DNA of 64,000 nucleotides from Pontibacter sp. HSC-36F09 (GCF_024171605.1 NZ_JALKAA010000004.1:186001-250000); one strand, 5' to 3'; positions 8,123 through 16,676 are shown, numbered from the stretch's first letter. The notes: generated from the sequence alone by a model not told the origin. Made by a program: numbers and translations.

Positions 8123-9172
8123 CTACGACTCGGAGTGGAAGTATACCTTGTAGAAATGCATGCCGCGCTCCTGGTCGAAGCCGCGCTCCACGTATTGCTC
8201 ACTCTGCTCCGGATTATACCCACTGAACTTGATCTCGATCTGGGTGTCGAGTTTGATGAAATTGCGGAACTTGCGCTTCATGTTCTTCACCGTGTTTTTG
8301 TTTATGGCAAAGTCGGTGAAGCCCTCGATGTCGCGCTCCTCGGCAAAGGCCTGGGTATAGTTCTTAAAGCGCTCCGCCGTCTCCGGCTGGTCTATTACGC
8401 TGCTCGTGAACTCCTCCAGGTCAAAGGTTTCGCTTTTGGAAAAATAGTCCACGGAGCGGCTGATGAAGTCCACCTGGGCTTTTTTGCTGTCGGTCTGGGC
8501 AAACACCTCCTCCGAAAAATCCTTACAGAGGTTAAGTGCCGTTTTGGTGTTGAAGTTGGTGTCCTTGAGCTCTGTCACGTGCAGGAAGTCCTCTTTCCAG
8601 AACACGGCGTCAGTGCTGTTGGCGTCCACGATCTTTACCCGGAAACCGTCTTCGGCCTCGGTGTTGAAGATCAGGCAGCCTTTGTCTACGCTTTTGATGT
8701 TCACCCCGAAATGATAGTTCATGCTCAGGTCATCGTCGTCTTCCTGAAAGGTCAGGAAGGTGTCCTTGTTCTCCGACTTGAAAATACCGATCGCGTCCAC
8801 GATGTCGTCCTCCATCAGGCAGCCCGACAAATGCACTACGTACAGCTCCCCACTCTTCACTTTGGGATGGTCCGACTGCTCGTAGAGGTGGTTGAGCACA
8901 TGAACCGAGTACTCCAGGAACTTCTGCGGCTCCGTGAACATCAGGGCCGAGTAGGCGAACATCTCGTTCAAAGCCAGGTCGGAGGTATGGTGGAAGCGGA
9001 AAAACTCCTCCTGCTTAAAGGGAGCCAGAAAGTAGTTGGTCAGCAAATCCGTGAGCTGTTCGTCGCGCAGGTCGACCAGTTCCTTCGAAACGATCACGCC
9101 TTCTTCCTTCGCCTTGTTGCCTACCCGGTGCACGGCCAGTCTGTTGAGCCGCACCTGTCTTTTATCATTCAT
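8123..9172 (-). CDS. Nucleoid-associated protein (YejK/NdpA family)
   Basis: The product has 349 residues from the ATG at 9172. The N-terminus (RLAVHRVGNKAKEEG) and the long acidic body with the features NHLYEQSDHPKVKSGELYVVHLSGC and KSVDKGCLIFNTEAEDGFRVKIVDANS match the PF04245 family, a soluble protein bound to the bacterial nucleoid whose biochemical role is poorly defined. The C-terminal part (KNTVKNMKRKFRNFIKLDTQIEIKFSGYNPEQ) is also characteristic. An in-frame extension to 9232 is ruled out by a strong promoter at 9217-9248 whose predicted transcription start lies inside it. It is a single-gene unit. Confidence 0.85.
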   Translation of the reverse strand: MNDKRQVRLNRLAVHRVGNKAKEEGVIVSKELVDLRDEQLTDLLTNYFLAPFKQEEFFRFHHTSDLALNEMFAYSALMFTEPQKFLEYSVHVLNHLYEQSDHPKVKSGELYVVHLSGCLMEDDIVDAIGIFKSENKDTFLTFQEDDDDLSMNYHFGVNIKSVDKGCLIFNTEAEDGFRVKIVDANSTDAVFWKEDFLHVTELKDTNFNTKTALNLCKDFSEEVFAQTDSKKAQVDFISRSVDYFSKSETFDLEEFTSSVIDQPETAERFKNYTQAFAEERDIEGFTDFAINKNTVKNMKRKFRNFIKLDTQIEIKFSGYNPEQSEQYVERGFDQERGMHFYKVYFHSES

Positions 9173-9216
9173 CTGTCTATACCTTATACCTGGCCTGACT
9201 GTGGGCCAGGGGGCTG

Positions 9217-9248
9217 CAAAGGTAAGGTGCAAAAAGGCCTATAGCAAA
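9217..9248 (-). promoter_or_regulatory. Bacteroidota-type promoter (TTTG-N20-TACCTTTG)
   Basis: Read on the minus strand, TTTG (9248-9245) and TACCTTTG (9224-9217) are separated by 20 bases, matching the -33/-7 consensus TTTG/TAnnTTTG. The predicted start near 9211 gives a leader of about 40 bases to the ATG at 9172. Confidence 0.7.
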
Positions 9249-9459
9249 ATGGATAGCACGATTTAGCTTGACCCGTTTTAGGCTGTTTTTTTGATCATAA
9301 AAAATAATTTTAAATCTTAATTATCTGATTTTAAATTATTTATACCTATTTGTGAACTATTTTCAACTTACCCTATCGCAATTTGGCACGGTTCTTTCAT
9401 TCCATTCATCAAGCAGCGCAGCTTAGAGTTTTTGTTTTCAAAATTTAAGGATAGGTGAG

Positions 9460-10140
9460 ATGAAAAAGGTATTTCTACTACTGGCCGTCGTTCTGGGAAT
9501 GGCGGTAACTCAGGCAAATGCGCAGCAAAAAAGTCCCGTGCGCATCGGTATTAAAGCGGGTGTGAACATGGCCGAATGGCAGGGACAAACTATTAACAGT
9601 GCTCAGGATCTGATGGATATGACCAATGGCTCCCTGAACCGCCAAATGCGCGAAGGATTCCATGTGGGTGGTGTGGTGTCTATACCTGTCGCGCCAGGTT
9701 TTGAGATCGAACCAGGCCTTCTGTACTCTCAGAAAGGGATGCGACTGGTGGGCAAGATTCCGATGGAGCAGTTTGATTTCCTGAACGCCGGTGTTACCGT
9801 GACCAACAAGGCGGAATATATTGATATGCCGATTCTGGCAAAGATTTTCATTGGCGAAGGCTTCCACATTTTTGCAGGTCCACAGTTCTCATACCTGCTC
9901 TCAAACAAGGTGCAGTTACAGGCAGGCGCGTTGGGCTTCAACGCTCTGAACCAGGAGTGGGACGTGAATAACGGCTTCCGTGAGCTGGACGTGGCGGCAA
10001 CCGGAGGTATAGGCTACCGCTTTGCCAGTGGCTTTAACCTAAGCGCCGGCTACGACTACGGCCTGACCACTGTGGATGCCAACCGCAACTTCGACACCTT
10101 CAACCGGGTGATCAAGGCCTCAGTAGGATTTACTTTCTAA
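9460..10140 (+). CDS. PorT-family outer-membrane beta-barrel protein
   Basis: The product has 226 residues with a signal peptide (about 1-21, ending ANA-QQ). The mature part alternates hydrophobic and polar residues with many aromatic strand ends (RIGIKAGVNMAEW, GFEIEPGLLYSQKGMRL, FHIFAGPQFSYLL, GIGYRF, FNLSAGYDYGL) and ends in a final Phe (ASVGFTF), as in an eight-stranded outer-membrane barrel. Such proteins are very common in Bacteroidota; individual functions are mostly unknown. The 287 bases upstream are AT-rich without a perfect TAnnTTTG box. The coding region contains CTATACCT (9680) read as Ser-Ile-Pro and AGGTATAG (10005) read as Gly-Ile-Gly. Confidence 0.85.
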   Translation: MKKVFLLLAVVLGMAVTQANAQQKSPVRIGIKAGVNMAEWQGQTINSAQDLMDMTNGSLNRQMREGFHVGGVVSIPVAPGFEIEPGLLYSQKGMRLVGKIPMEQFDFLNAGVTVTNKAEYIDMPILAKIFIGEGFHIFAGPQFSYLLSNKVQLQAGALGFNALNQEWDVNNGFRELDVAATGGIGYRFASGFNLSAGYDYGLTTVDANRNFDTFNRVIKASVGFTF

Positions 10141-10183
10141 GAAAAGAGATTGAACTGTTTGTAATAGTGTTTTGGTGAGATGT

Positions 10184-10220
10184 GCAGGCCGTTTCCATTG
10201 GAAGCGGCCTGCATTTTTTT
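10184..10220 (+). terminator. Rho-independent terminator
   Basis: GCAGGCCG (10184-10191) pairs with CGGCCTGC (10205-10212), extended by TTCC/GGAA, and is followed by a T-run. It ends the outer-membrane barrel gene. Confidence 0.85.
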
Positions 10221-10231
10221 AGCGGTCTCAA

Positions 10232-10266
10232 AAAAATCCCTGCAGCGTATACCTGCGGGGTTTTTT
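10232..10266. terminator. Second, bidirectional terminator
   Basis: CCCTGCAG (10238-10245) pairs with CTGCGGGG (10253-10260), with one G-T wobble. An A-run precedes it and a T-run follows, so it can stop transcription from both sides, including from the minus-strand response-regulator gene. The loop holds GTATACC, close to the iterated octamer. Confidence 0.7.
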
Positions 10267-10383
10267 GAATTTACGAAGAAGCTTAGTACTTCAGAAAGCT
10301 ACCAGTTATTGCTACGAGAGAATTATGAAGTGTAAAATGATCTTATGGTTAAGCCGGAAGTAAGTTTTGCACAAGGCAGAACA

Positions 10384-11100
10384 TTAGAGCATCACCCCGT
10401 TGTGAGCACACAGTCTATAGCCCTGCCCATGTATGTTGATGATCTCCACAGCGGGATCGTGGCGGAGGTATTTGCGGAGTTTAGCGATGTATACATCCAT
10501 GCTGCGGCCGGTAAAGTAACTGTCTTCGTGCCAGATACGCACCAGTGCCTCTTCGCGCGGTACTACATCATTCAGGTGCAGGCAGAGCAGGTGCAGCAGC
10601 TCAGACTCTTTCGGTGATAGCTTTTGAATGTCGCCATTGTAGTGCAGCAGGCGCAACTTGTACTGGAAGCGATACTGACCAATGCTATGTTCTGTCACCT
10701 CCTGCTTCTCCGTATTCGGGTTTCCCCCTTTGCGGTGCATGATTGCCTTTATCTTATAAAGCAGCACTTCTGAGTCAAAAGGTTTGGTGATGTAGTCGTC
10801 GGCACCGATCTTGAATCCTTCAAGCATATCTTCCCGCATCGCCTTGGCCGTTAGGAAAATCAGAGGCATGTCAGGCTGCATTTTTTTGATTTCGCGGGCC
10901 AGCGTGAAGCCGTCTTTGCCTGGCATCATCACATCGAGGATGCACAGGTCAAAGTTCCCCTTCCGAAAAGCGGTGATGGCCTGACAGCCGTCGGGGGAGA
11001 GCACCACCTCATAGTCATGCAACTCCAGGTAGTCTTTCAGCACAATCCCAAAATTAGGGTCATCTTCGGCAAGCAGTATGCTCAGTCCTTTGTCGCTCAT
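10384..11100 (-). CDS. OmpR/PhoB-family response regulator
   Basis: The product has 238 residues. Receiver domain (about 6-120): acidic pair Asp13/Asp14, phospho-acceptor Asp56 (CILDVMMPGKDG), Thr in FLTAK and Lys106 (ITKPFD). Winged-helix DNA-binding domain (about 140-235): LSPKESELLHLLCLHLNDVVPREEALVRIW, then DVYIAKLRKYL and a final INIHGQGYRL. It is the partner of the histidine kinase encoded immediately upstream on the same strand (75 bases between). OmpR-family proteins bind direct repeats one helical turn apart, and such an array exists upstream of the kinase gene (13400-13438), which makes autoregulation plausible. Confidence 0.92.
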   Translation of the reverse strand: MSDKGLSILLAEDDPNFGIVLKDYLELHDYEVVLSPDGCQAITAFRKGNFDLCILDVMMPGKDGFTLAREIKKMQPDMPLIFLTAKAMREDMLEGFKIGADDYITKPFDSEVLLYKIKAIMHRKGGNPNTEKQEVTEHSIGQYRFQYKLRLLHYNGDIQKLSPKESELLHLLCLHLNDVVPREEALVRIWHEDSYFTGRSMDVYIAKLRKYLRHDPAVEIINIHGQGYRLCAHNGVML

Positions 11101-11175
11101 GTGGTGGCGGATTTAGGTATAGACTTTTGTGTAAAGATGCCGGACCGGGCACGTTGGTTGCATAGCAGGGCGCTT

Positions 11176-13362
11176 TCAGGCAGTGGCCGGTAAAAAAACC
11201 TCAAAACGACTGCCTTTGCCCAGCTCGCTTTGCAGTTTTATAGTGCCGTTATGAGCTTTTACAATGGCTTTGACGTAGCTGAGGCCCAGTCCGAAGCCCT
11301 TCACATTGTGCAGGTTGCCCGTTGGTACCCGATAGAATTTGTCAAATACCCGCAGCTGCGTGTCGCGTGTCATGCCCATACCTTTGTCCTCCACAGCCAG
11401 CAGGATGCCGCCGGCCGTGTTGTAGGTTCGTATACAGATGTCTGGGCGATCCGGTGAGTATTTGTTGGCATTGTCCAGCAGGTTGCAGACGACGTTGTAA
11501 AAGTGCACTTCGTCCACCTCCATGTCAGGAGCAGTGGCATGGAGTTCGGTTGTGACGGTGCCCTGGCGCTCCGCTACCTGCAGGTGGATGCTCTCAATGG
11601 CTTTTAGCACCAGGGCATGCAGGTCCGTCCGGGCCAGATTCATCTCGTAATCCTCCTTTTCTAGTCGGGCGATCTGCAGCACGTTCTCCACCTGTGCGTT
11701 CATGCGCTTGTTTTCCTGCCGGATGATGCCGGTATAGTACTGCACCTTTTCAGGTCGGGCGTATACCTTGGGGTTGGAGATAGCGTCCGTGGCAAGCGAG
11801 ATAGTGGCGATCGGTGTTTTGAACTCGTGCGTCATGTTGTTAATGAAGTCATTCTTCATATCGGAGAGCTTCTTCTGCCTGAAAATGATGTGAATAGTGG
11901 TGCCAAACGTGGCTACCATGATCAAGGTAAAGAGCGCTGAGAAGGCCAGCATCATCCAAAGCGACCTGATGGCATAGGCTTGGCTGTCAGGAAAGTAAAC
12001 AGCCAGGTAATCCGACTTGTCAAAAATGTCGTTTGGGAACAGGCTGGCTTTGTAAGTGGCAAAGTTGCGTGTGCTGTTGGTTGGCAGGTGAGCTGCCGTA
12101 ATGGTGTCTTGCTGATCGGAAAGCACCCAGTAACCGAAATCCAGGCAAATGCCCTTGTCCTGTAGTTCGCTCTGCAGCAAAGGCTTAATTTCCTCCAGGT
12201 TCAGTCGCTGCTCTAGTGGCTTATCGTTGGCAACATACTCCACCACCATCTTCTCCACCACTTCATTCAGGCGCTCTTTACGAGCCTCCACGCGAACCGG
12301 GTCAGGTTGAGTAGGTGCTACTGCCGGTTGGGCTGCTACAAGCTGCGCTTTAGCGGCTTGTTCGGGTTTAGAAGTAGTACCGGCAATTTTGGTAGAAGGA
12401 GTCTGGTGCAACGTCTCCGTTGCGCGGACATAGAAACGGGCAGCATGCTTTAGTTCTTCTATCCGCTTCTCCTGCGGCCTGTCTATACTCCTGAAAATAA
12501 CACGGCTACCCGAGTGATTTCGTAGCTCGTGAATGCTCTCCCGCTGTCTCTTGCCGTTTTTAAAGATAAAGATGCTATCCATTTGCACATTTATAGCAGA
12601 GATCGCGGCAGGATCGATCATGTGGTTCAGGTAGCCATAGCGGCGCAGGCTGTCCAGGTGCAGGGCAATGTACTGGAGGGTATCCACCGAAATGCGGAAT
12701 TTGCGGCCGTTCAATTGCTGGGTATGGTTGATGGTATTTTCTGCCAGCTTTCGGAGCCGTTCACCATCCATTCTGCTCAAACGCATAGCATGGGCTTCCA
12801 TAGTATCGGTGTGTGCTTTCAATTGCCTGAGCATGGCCGCATGTTCGGCCGGGAGGTTATACAGCCGCATGGTAGGAGAAAGCAACTGCTGCATCAGCGA
12901 GTCAGCAGGGAAGAAGTGCCTTGGCGTCATACCCCGGTTGTCCATCGTATAGCTACCCTGCCAGGTTAGATTGGCGCTACTGCCAGCCTCTTTTTTAGCA
13001 GGGCTCTTCGTAATCGCTATACCTGTATTGGCTGGTGTTGGCGGCGCGGGAGGCTCTGGTTTTGACTCTGGCTTCACGCTTATGGTTTGTGCTTGTGCAA
13101 CGCGTTGCGGTGCCGGCTGCTCCAACTCTTCCACCTCAACAGGTGCTGTTTGCAGGGTAGCCATACCGTTCGCTACGGCTGACACGGCTTCCTGCGTCTC
13201 CAGTTTTTCCACGACGCGGGCCAGTGCTTCGTGCACGCTGCGGTCGAACTGCTCCTGCTTCACTTGTATGGCATCCGATATCCAATACAACTGAAGGCCG
13301 ACCATACCAAGTAATGATATGCTCATCAGCACGATAACACCTATGATAGTCAGCTTGCTCAC
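11176..13362 (-). CDS. Membrane sensor histidine kinase
   Basis: The product has 728 residues. Helix 1 is at about 4-27 and helix 2 at about 467-493, enclosing a 440-residue periplasmic region with a Pro/Gln/Ala-rich stretch (80-115) and no sensor domain I recognise. The kinase core follows: HisKA with phospho-acceptor His512 (MTHEFKTPIATIS), N-box NLLDNANKYSPD, G1 DKGMGM, F-box FDKFYR and G2 GFGLGLSYV. It should phosphorylate the OmpR-type regulator encoded next to it. The start is GTG at 13362: the sequence around LTIIGVIVLMSISLLG...LYWI fits kinases of this type only if this start is used, while the ATG at 13326 would cut the first helix. Transcription diverges from the T9SS protein gene. 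Confidence 0.9.
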   Translation of the reverse strand: MSKLTIIGVIVLMSISLLGMVGLQLYWISDAIQVKQEQFDRSVHEALARVVEKLETQEAVSAVANGMATLQTAPVEVEELEQPAPQRVAQAQTISVKPESKPEPPAPPTPANTGIAITKSPAKKEAGSSANLTWQGSYTMDNRGMTPRHFFPADSLMQQLLSPTMRLYNLPAEHAAMLRQLKAHTDTMEAHAMRLSRMDGERLRKLAENTINHTQQLNGRKFRISVDTLQYIALHLDSLRRYGYLNHMIDPAAISAINVQMDSIFIFKNGKRQRESIHELRNHSGSRVIFRSIDRPQEKRIEELKHAARFYVRATETLHQTPSTKIAGTTSKPEQAAKAQLVAAQPAVAPTQPDPVRVEARKERLNEVVEKMVVEYVANDKPLEQRLNLEEIKPLLQSELQDKGICLDFGYWVLSDQQDTITAAHLPTNSTRNFATYKASLFPNDIFDKSDYLAVYFPDSQAYAIRSLWMMLAFSALFTLIMVATFGTTIHIIFRQKKLSDMKNDFINNMTHEFKTPIATISLATDAISNPKVYARPEKVQYYTGIIRQENKRMNAQVENVLQIARLEKEDYEMNLARTDLHALVLKAIESIHLQVAERQGTVTTELHATAPDMEVDEVHFYNVVCNLLDNANKYSPDRPDICIRTYNTAGGILLAVEDKGMGMTRDTQLRVFDKFYRVPTGNLHNVKGFGLGLSYVKAIVKAHNGTIKLQSELGKGSRFEVFLPATA

Positions 13363-13366
13363 ATAA

Positions 13367-13374
13367 CAAATTTA
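13367..13374 (-). promoter_or_regulatory. Possible -7 box for the kinase gene
   Basis: On the minus strand TAAATTTG fits TAnnTTTG. It would place transcription start at or next to the GTG codon (a leaderless message), so it is only a weak candidate. The phased repeat array begins where a -33 element would lie. Confidence 0.3.
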
Positions 13375-13399
13375 CGTATTTCGCCTGGCTTGTCCATTA

Positions 13400-13438
13400 C
13401 TTTAACTTTTCCTTAACAGACTTTAACCTGGCTTTAAC
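13400..13438. promoter_or_regulatory. Four phased CTTTAAC direct repeats (candidate operator)
   Basis: CTTTAAC at 13400, CCTTAAC at 13411, CTTTAAC at 13421 and CTTTAAC at 13432 are spaced 11, 10 and 11 bases, one helical turn each. This is the layout bound by OmpR/PhoB-family regulators. The array spans the -33 regions of both divergent promoters, between the histidine kinase gene and the T9SS protein gene. The regulator encoded beside the kinase is the obvious candidate binder; that is inference. Confidence 0.65.
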
Positions 13439-13460
13439 GCTTCGGCCTTCAGTGGTAGCG

Positions 13461-13468
13461 TACATTTG
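13461..13468 (+). promoter_or_regulatory. -7 promoter box of the T9SS protein gene
   Basis: TACATTTG fits the Bacteroidota TAnnTTTG box. It lies 37 bases before the ATG at 13505 and 22 bases after the last CTTTAAC repeat. There is no good TTTG at -33, as expected for an activator-dependent promoter. Confidence 0.55.
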
Positions 13469-13504
13469 TAGAAACGATCTACTAACCCTCTATACCTTAT
13501 CACT

Positions 13505-14599
13505 ATGAATCTCTTCCTCAACCTGCAGACCTTATTCAGCCTGGCCCTTGCCTTACTGATGGGGCTCCTGCCACTGTACGGTGCACTGGCGCAGGAATCT
13601 GGCCAGCAAAAGCACAAAACACACATCAAAATGGTCCGCACCGTGAACGGCAAAACAGAGGTCATCGACACCACTTTCACAGCCGAGACCAAAGAGGCCT
13701 TGATGAAAGCCATGAGAGCCGCCCGGCTGGATAGTGCGCATCTGCGCCTGCTGGACGGCAAAGTAAGGGCCTATTCCTTGGGCAGAGAGGGAAACACAGC
13801 GCTCAGGGCAAGGATGAAGACCCTGGAGGCAGACAGTGCCATGCAGCGTGCGCTGAAAGAGGTGCGCGTGCTCTCCTTATCGGTTGACAGCCTGAGCAAA
13901 GATGTCATGAAGCGCTTCAAAATAGTACAGGGCGACTCGCTGCTGTTTGGTGATGGGCCGCGGGTACTCGTGCGCACCCTCATTGACTCATCCATCGTGC
14001 ATATCGGCGATGTTGGAGAGGCCATCACCATCAACCCGAAAGAAATAGAGCGCATCGTCGTACGATCGATGCCTAGCCACGAACGCATCGACTCGCTGAT
14101 GAGGTTGCACGAGCAGATGAACATAAAAGTAATCGTGAAAGACGGCAAGAAGAAGGTATACCGCATACACGAAGACGGAAGAGAGGAAGAAGTGCCACAT
14201 ACCGATTTCAGGATCGATGATGGAAAAATGGGTCGTAGAATCTTCATTTCACGCATGGTTAAAGTGGAGGACGTGACCAAGGCTGACAAAGAACAACTCA
14301 AAGCAACCGGGGCTCCCGTGGAAATGAAGTCACGCGAAGAACTGAAAGTGGAGGAGATCAATTTCTCGCCGAACCCGAACAACGGGCGCTTTAAACTGAA
14401 GTTTTCGCTCAAAAATAAGGGCACTACCGTGGTTAGGGTGATGGATGACAAAGGCCAGGAGGTGTTTGTGGACACAGTAGAGAAGCTAACCGGCACATAT
14501 GAGCGGGAGATCGACCTGACGCCTTTCGGCCGGGGGCTCTACTTCCTGCAGGTAGCGCAGGGCGACCGTTACCATACCAAAAAGGTGTTGGTGCAATAG
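13505..14599 (+). CDS. Secreted protein with type IX (type A) sorting domain
   Basis: The product has 364 residues: a signal peptide (about 1-29), a basic and helical central region with repeated VKDGKKKVYRIHEDGREEEVP-like segments but no known domain, and a C-terminal type A sorting domain at 285-364 (INFSPNPNNGRF, DLTPFGRGLYFLQV, KKVLVQ). The C-terminal domain is cleaved during export by the type IX system, and the protein is released or attached to the surface. Its position opposite the kinase gene, with a shared phased operator between them, suggests it is a target of that two-component system. Function is unknown. A strong terminator follows. Confidence 0.82.
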   Translation: MNLFLNLQTLFSLALALLMGLLPLYGALAQESGQQKHKTHIKMVRTVNGKTEVIDTTFTAETKEALMKAMRAARLDSAHLRLLDGKVRAYSLGREGNTALRARMKTLEADSAMQRALKEVRVLSLSVDSLSKDVMKRFKIVQGDSLLFGDGPRVLVRTLIDSSIVHIGDVGEAITINPKEIERIVVRSMPSHERIDSLMRLHEQMNIKVIVKDGKKKVYRIHEDGREEEVPHTDFRIDDGKMGRRIFISRMVKVEDVTKADKEQLKATGAPVEMKSREELKVEEINFSPNPNNGRFKLKFSLKNKGTTVVRVMDDKGQEVFVDTVEKLTGTYEREIDLTPFGRGLYFLQVAQGDRYHTKKVLVQ

Positions 14600-14624
14600 T
14601 GTAGTTTAGCAATTTGGTTCAGTA

Positions 14625-14657
14625 AAAAAGCCCGGTGCCTGCAGCGCCGGGCTTTTT
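14625..14657. terminator. Rho-independent terminator
   Basis: AAAAAGCCCGG (14625-14635) pairs with CCGGGCTTTTT (14647-14657), giving an 11-bp stem with a run of T on either strand. It ends the T9SS protein gene. Confidence 0.85.
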
Positions 14658-14716
14658 GTATGATAACTCTTACAGCCTGCACCAAGTAAAATGAGCAGTA
14701 CCTATACCTGAGCCTG

Positions 14717-15712
14717 ATGAAAAAACCGCTACACACACTGATACTCCTTTTGCTTGTACACCTACCGCTTGCGGCGCAGTCGCAACAAACTTACAACGCC
14801 ACGTTGAGCGACTACGCCTACCGTTACCCGGTGAGCTACCTGGAGGTGGAGCAGGAGGGGCAGAAGTATAAGATGGCCTACATGGATGTGTCACCGCCCG
14901 CCAGTTTCAAAAATCCGCAGACAGTCGTGCTCCTGCACGGGAAAAACTTTTTGGGAGCCTATTGGCAGCAGACAATTAATTTCCTGGCAGGACAGGGCTA
15001 TCGGGTTGTCGTGCCAGATCAGCTTGGCTTCGGCAAATCGGACAAGGCAGAAGTGCATTACAGCTTCCATCAACTGGCACAGCACACGCGAAAACTGCTG
15101 GACCACCTCAAGATAAACCAGGCTGTAGTGGTCGGGCACTCCATGGGCGGTATGCTGGCTACACGCTTTGCCCTCATGTATCCGGAAACAACCGTGAAGC
15201 TGGTACTCGAAAACCCAATCGGGCTGGAGGACTACCGACGCATGGTGCCTTACAAGCACCTAGACGAGTTGTACCAGGAAGAGCTGAAACGCACGGAGGC
15301 GGGCATTCGGGATTACCACAAGACCTACTATACCTCTTGGAAGCCAGCCTATGACGAATGGGTGCGTATACCTGCCGCACAGCTGCGCAGTCCGGACTAT
15401 CCGCAAGTGGCGCGCGTGTCGGCACATACCTATGCCATGATCTATGAGCAGCCGGTGGTGTATGAGTTCAGTGACCTGAAGATGCCTGCTCTATTGGTCA
15501 TCGGGTTGGAGGACCGCACGGTTGTGGGCAAGGCCTACATCAAAAGTGAGGAGGAACGCAAAAAGTACGGGCAGTATCCGTTGCTGGGTCAGCAGACGGC
15601 TGGTGCTATACTTAACGCAAAATTACTGGAGCTAGCCGGAGTAGGGCATATCCCGCACATCGAAGCGCCGGATCAGTTTCATAAAGCGCTGCTGGAGTTC
15701 CTGAAGCAATAG
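14717..15712 (+). CDS. Periplasmic alpha/beta hydrolase
   Basis: The product has 331 residues with a signal peptide (about 1-23). It has an alpha/beta hydrolase fold with an oxyanion HG in VVLLHGKNF (71-79), nucleophile elbow GHSMGG (Ser142), acid Asp266 (GLEDRTVVG) and His311 (GVGHIPHIEAP). The DQLGFGKSDK segment is typical of the epoxide hydrolase/haloalkane dehalogenase/esterase branch. The substrate cannot be assigned; esterase is the safest label. CTATACCT sits 8 bases upstream of the start (14702-14709), and further copies follow the gene at 15714 and 15778. It is a single gene. Confidence 0.87.
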   Translation: MKKPLHTLILLLLVHLPLAAQSQQTYNATLSDYAYRYPVSYLEVEQEGQKYKMAYMDVSPPASFKNPQTVVLLHGKNFLGAYWQQTINFLAGQGYRVVVPDQLGFGKSDKAEVHYSFHQLAQHTRKLLDHLKINQAVVVGHSMGGMLATRFALMYPETTVKLVLENPIGLEDYRRMVPYKHLDELYQEELKRTEAGIRDYHKTYYTSWKPAYDEWVRIPAAQLRSPDYPQVARVSAHTYAMIYEQPVVYEFSDLKMPALLVIGLEDRTVVGKAYIKSEEERKKYGQYPLLGQQTAGAILNAKLLELAGVGHIPHIEAPDQFHKALLEFLKQ

Positions 15713-15796
15713 GCTATACCTGCTACAAGCCGATCACAAATGCCGGGGCGACACCTGCACTTTCCTAAAGCAGTGGGCTATACCTGTAGGCTGGGC

Positions 15797-16024
15797 TTAA
15801 TGATGGTGGTGGTGATCGTGGTCGTCGGGTTTGCTGTTGAAATTAGCGATGGTGCCTGCCCCAAAGAAAACAAACCAGCAAAGGTATAGCGCGTTAAAAT
15901 TCTCGACAGTCTTCCCAATGAACAGCAGGATGATGTTGGCCAGAATGGTCATCACCAGACCCGTCATGGCCACAAACTGGTAGGAATTCATCTCCCGCGG
16001 GTCGTATATTTTCGATAGTTTCAT
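15797..16024 (-). CDS. Small two-helix membrane protein with histidine tail
   Basis: The ATG at 16024 gives 75 residues. There are two hydrophobic helices (about 19-40 and 45-62) and a C-terminal tail ending PDDHDHHHHH. A TTG codon at 16102 would add 26 polar residues (SEIKAADGTYGNP...) and cannot be excluded. The His/Asp tail could bind divalent metals such as Ni, Zn or Cu, or it may only be a charged end. I do not recognise the family. It contains AGGTATAG (15882) inside the second helix codons. It is convergent with the hydrolase gene and divergent from the disordered protein gene. Confidence 0.6.
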   Translation of the reverse strand: MKLSKIYDPREMNSYQFVAMTGLVMTILANIILLFIGKTVENFNALYLCWFVFFGAGTIANFNSKPDDHDHHHHH

Positions 16025-16227
16025 AAGCTTTTTCGCTGCCGGTTCTCTCTGGAACGCAATCGGGTTGCCATACGTGCCATCGGCTGCTTTTATTTCGCTC
16101 AAAGATAATCGAAAGAATCGGGAGAAATATAAAAATGCTTGGTTGATAAATTATGTTAAACAATGAAGGCTATACCTAACTGAACTTCCGGTCAATCGTA
16201 TACACAGCTAAACAAACGAATTGAATT

Positions 16228-16599
16228 ATGGCAACCAGAGACGAAGATATACAGAACACGCCCAACAGGCCGAAGAATATAAACGAAGAGCACCGCAAAG
16301 GCCAGACCTTGGACAACAAACCCGATCCAAGCGCCAAGCGCAATGTTGGGTATGGGGGAGCACTGGAGCGCGATGACCAGAAGGACAGCCTGGAAAACCT
16401 GCACATCCAGGGGAACGAAACGACCGGCTACGGCGCGAACAACCCTAAAAGCACAGAGGAATTTGCACAGGGACCCGGCTTTGAATACGAGGGCAGCGAT
16501 ACTGCCATGGACGACGACGTAAACGGCATTCGCAGTCGTGATCAGCCTTTTGGTGCAGACGACACAGAACCGAATGACAGCGACCAAAGCCGGATTTAA
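16228..16599 (+). CDS. Hydrophilic, disordered hypothetical protein
   Basis: The product has 123 residues with almost no hydrophobic stretch: rich in Asp, Glu, Asn, Gly and Arg, with no Cys or Trp, no signal and no membrane helix. The composition is like that of desiccation- or stress-related hydrophilic proteins, but no repeat of the LEA type is evident, so this is only a resemblance. The ATG at 16228 is preceded by an AT-rich promoter-like region with CTATACCT at 16170. It ends at a very strong terminator, which supports a real, separately transcribed gene. Confidence 0.6.
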   Translation: MATRDEDIQNTPNRPKNINEEHRKGQTLDNKPDPSAKRNVGYGGALERDDQKDSLENLHIQGNETTGYGANNPKSTEEFAQGPGFEYEGSDTAMDDDVNGIRSRDQPFGADDTEPNDSDQSRI

Positions 16600-16621
16600 G
16601 GTATAGCCTCTGACGGAAAGC

Positions 16622-16660
16622 AAAAAGCCCTGCCACTTTACGAAGTGGCAGGGCTTTTTT
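16622..16660. terminator. Bidirectional terminator
   Basis: A perfect 17-bp stem (16622-16638 with 16643-16659) with a four-base TACG loop is flanked by A- and T-runs. It separates the disordered protein gene from the convergent helicase gene. Confidence 0.92.
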
Positions 16661-16676
16661 TAGGTACAGCTACATA

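Noticed and set aside
8135..9244. 369-codon plus-strand frame opposite the nucleoid-associated protein gene
   Set aside because: It mirrors a conserved gene in the antisense frame, with His/Val/Leu-rich shadow composition.
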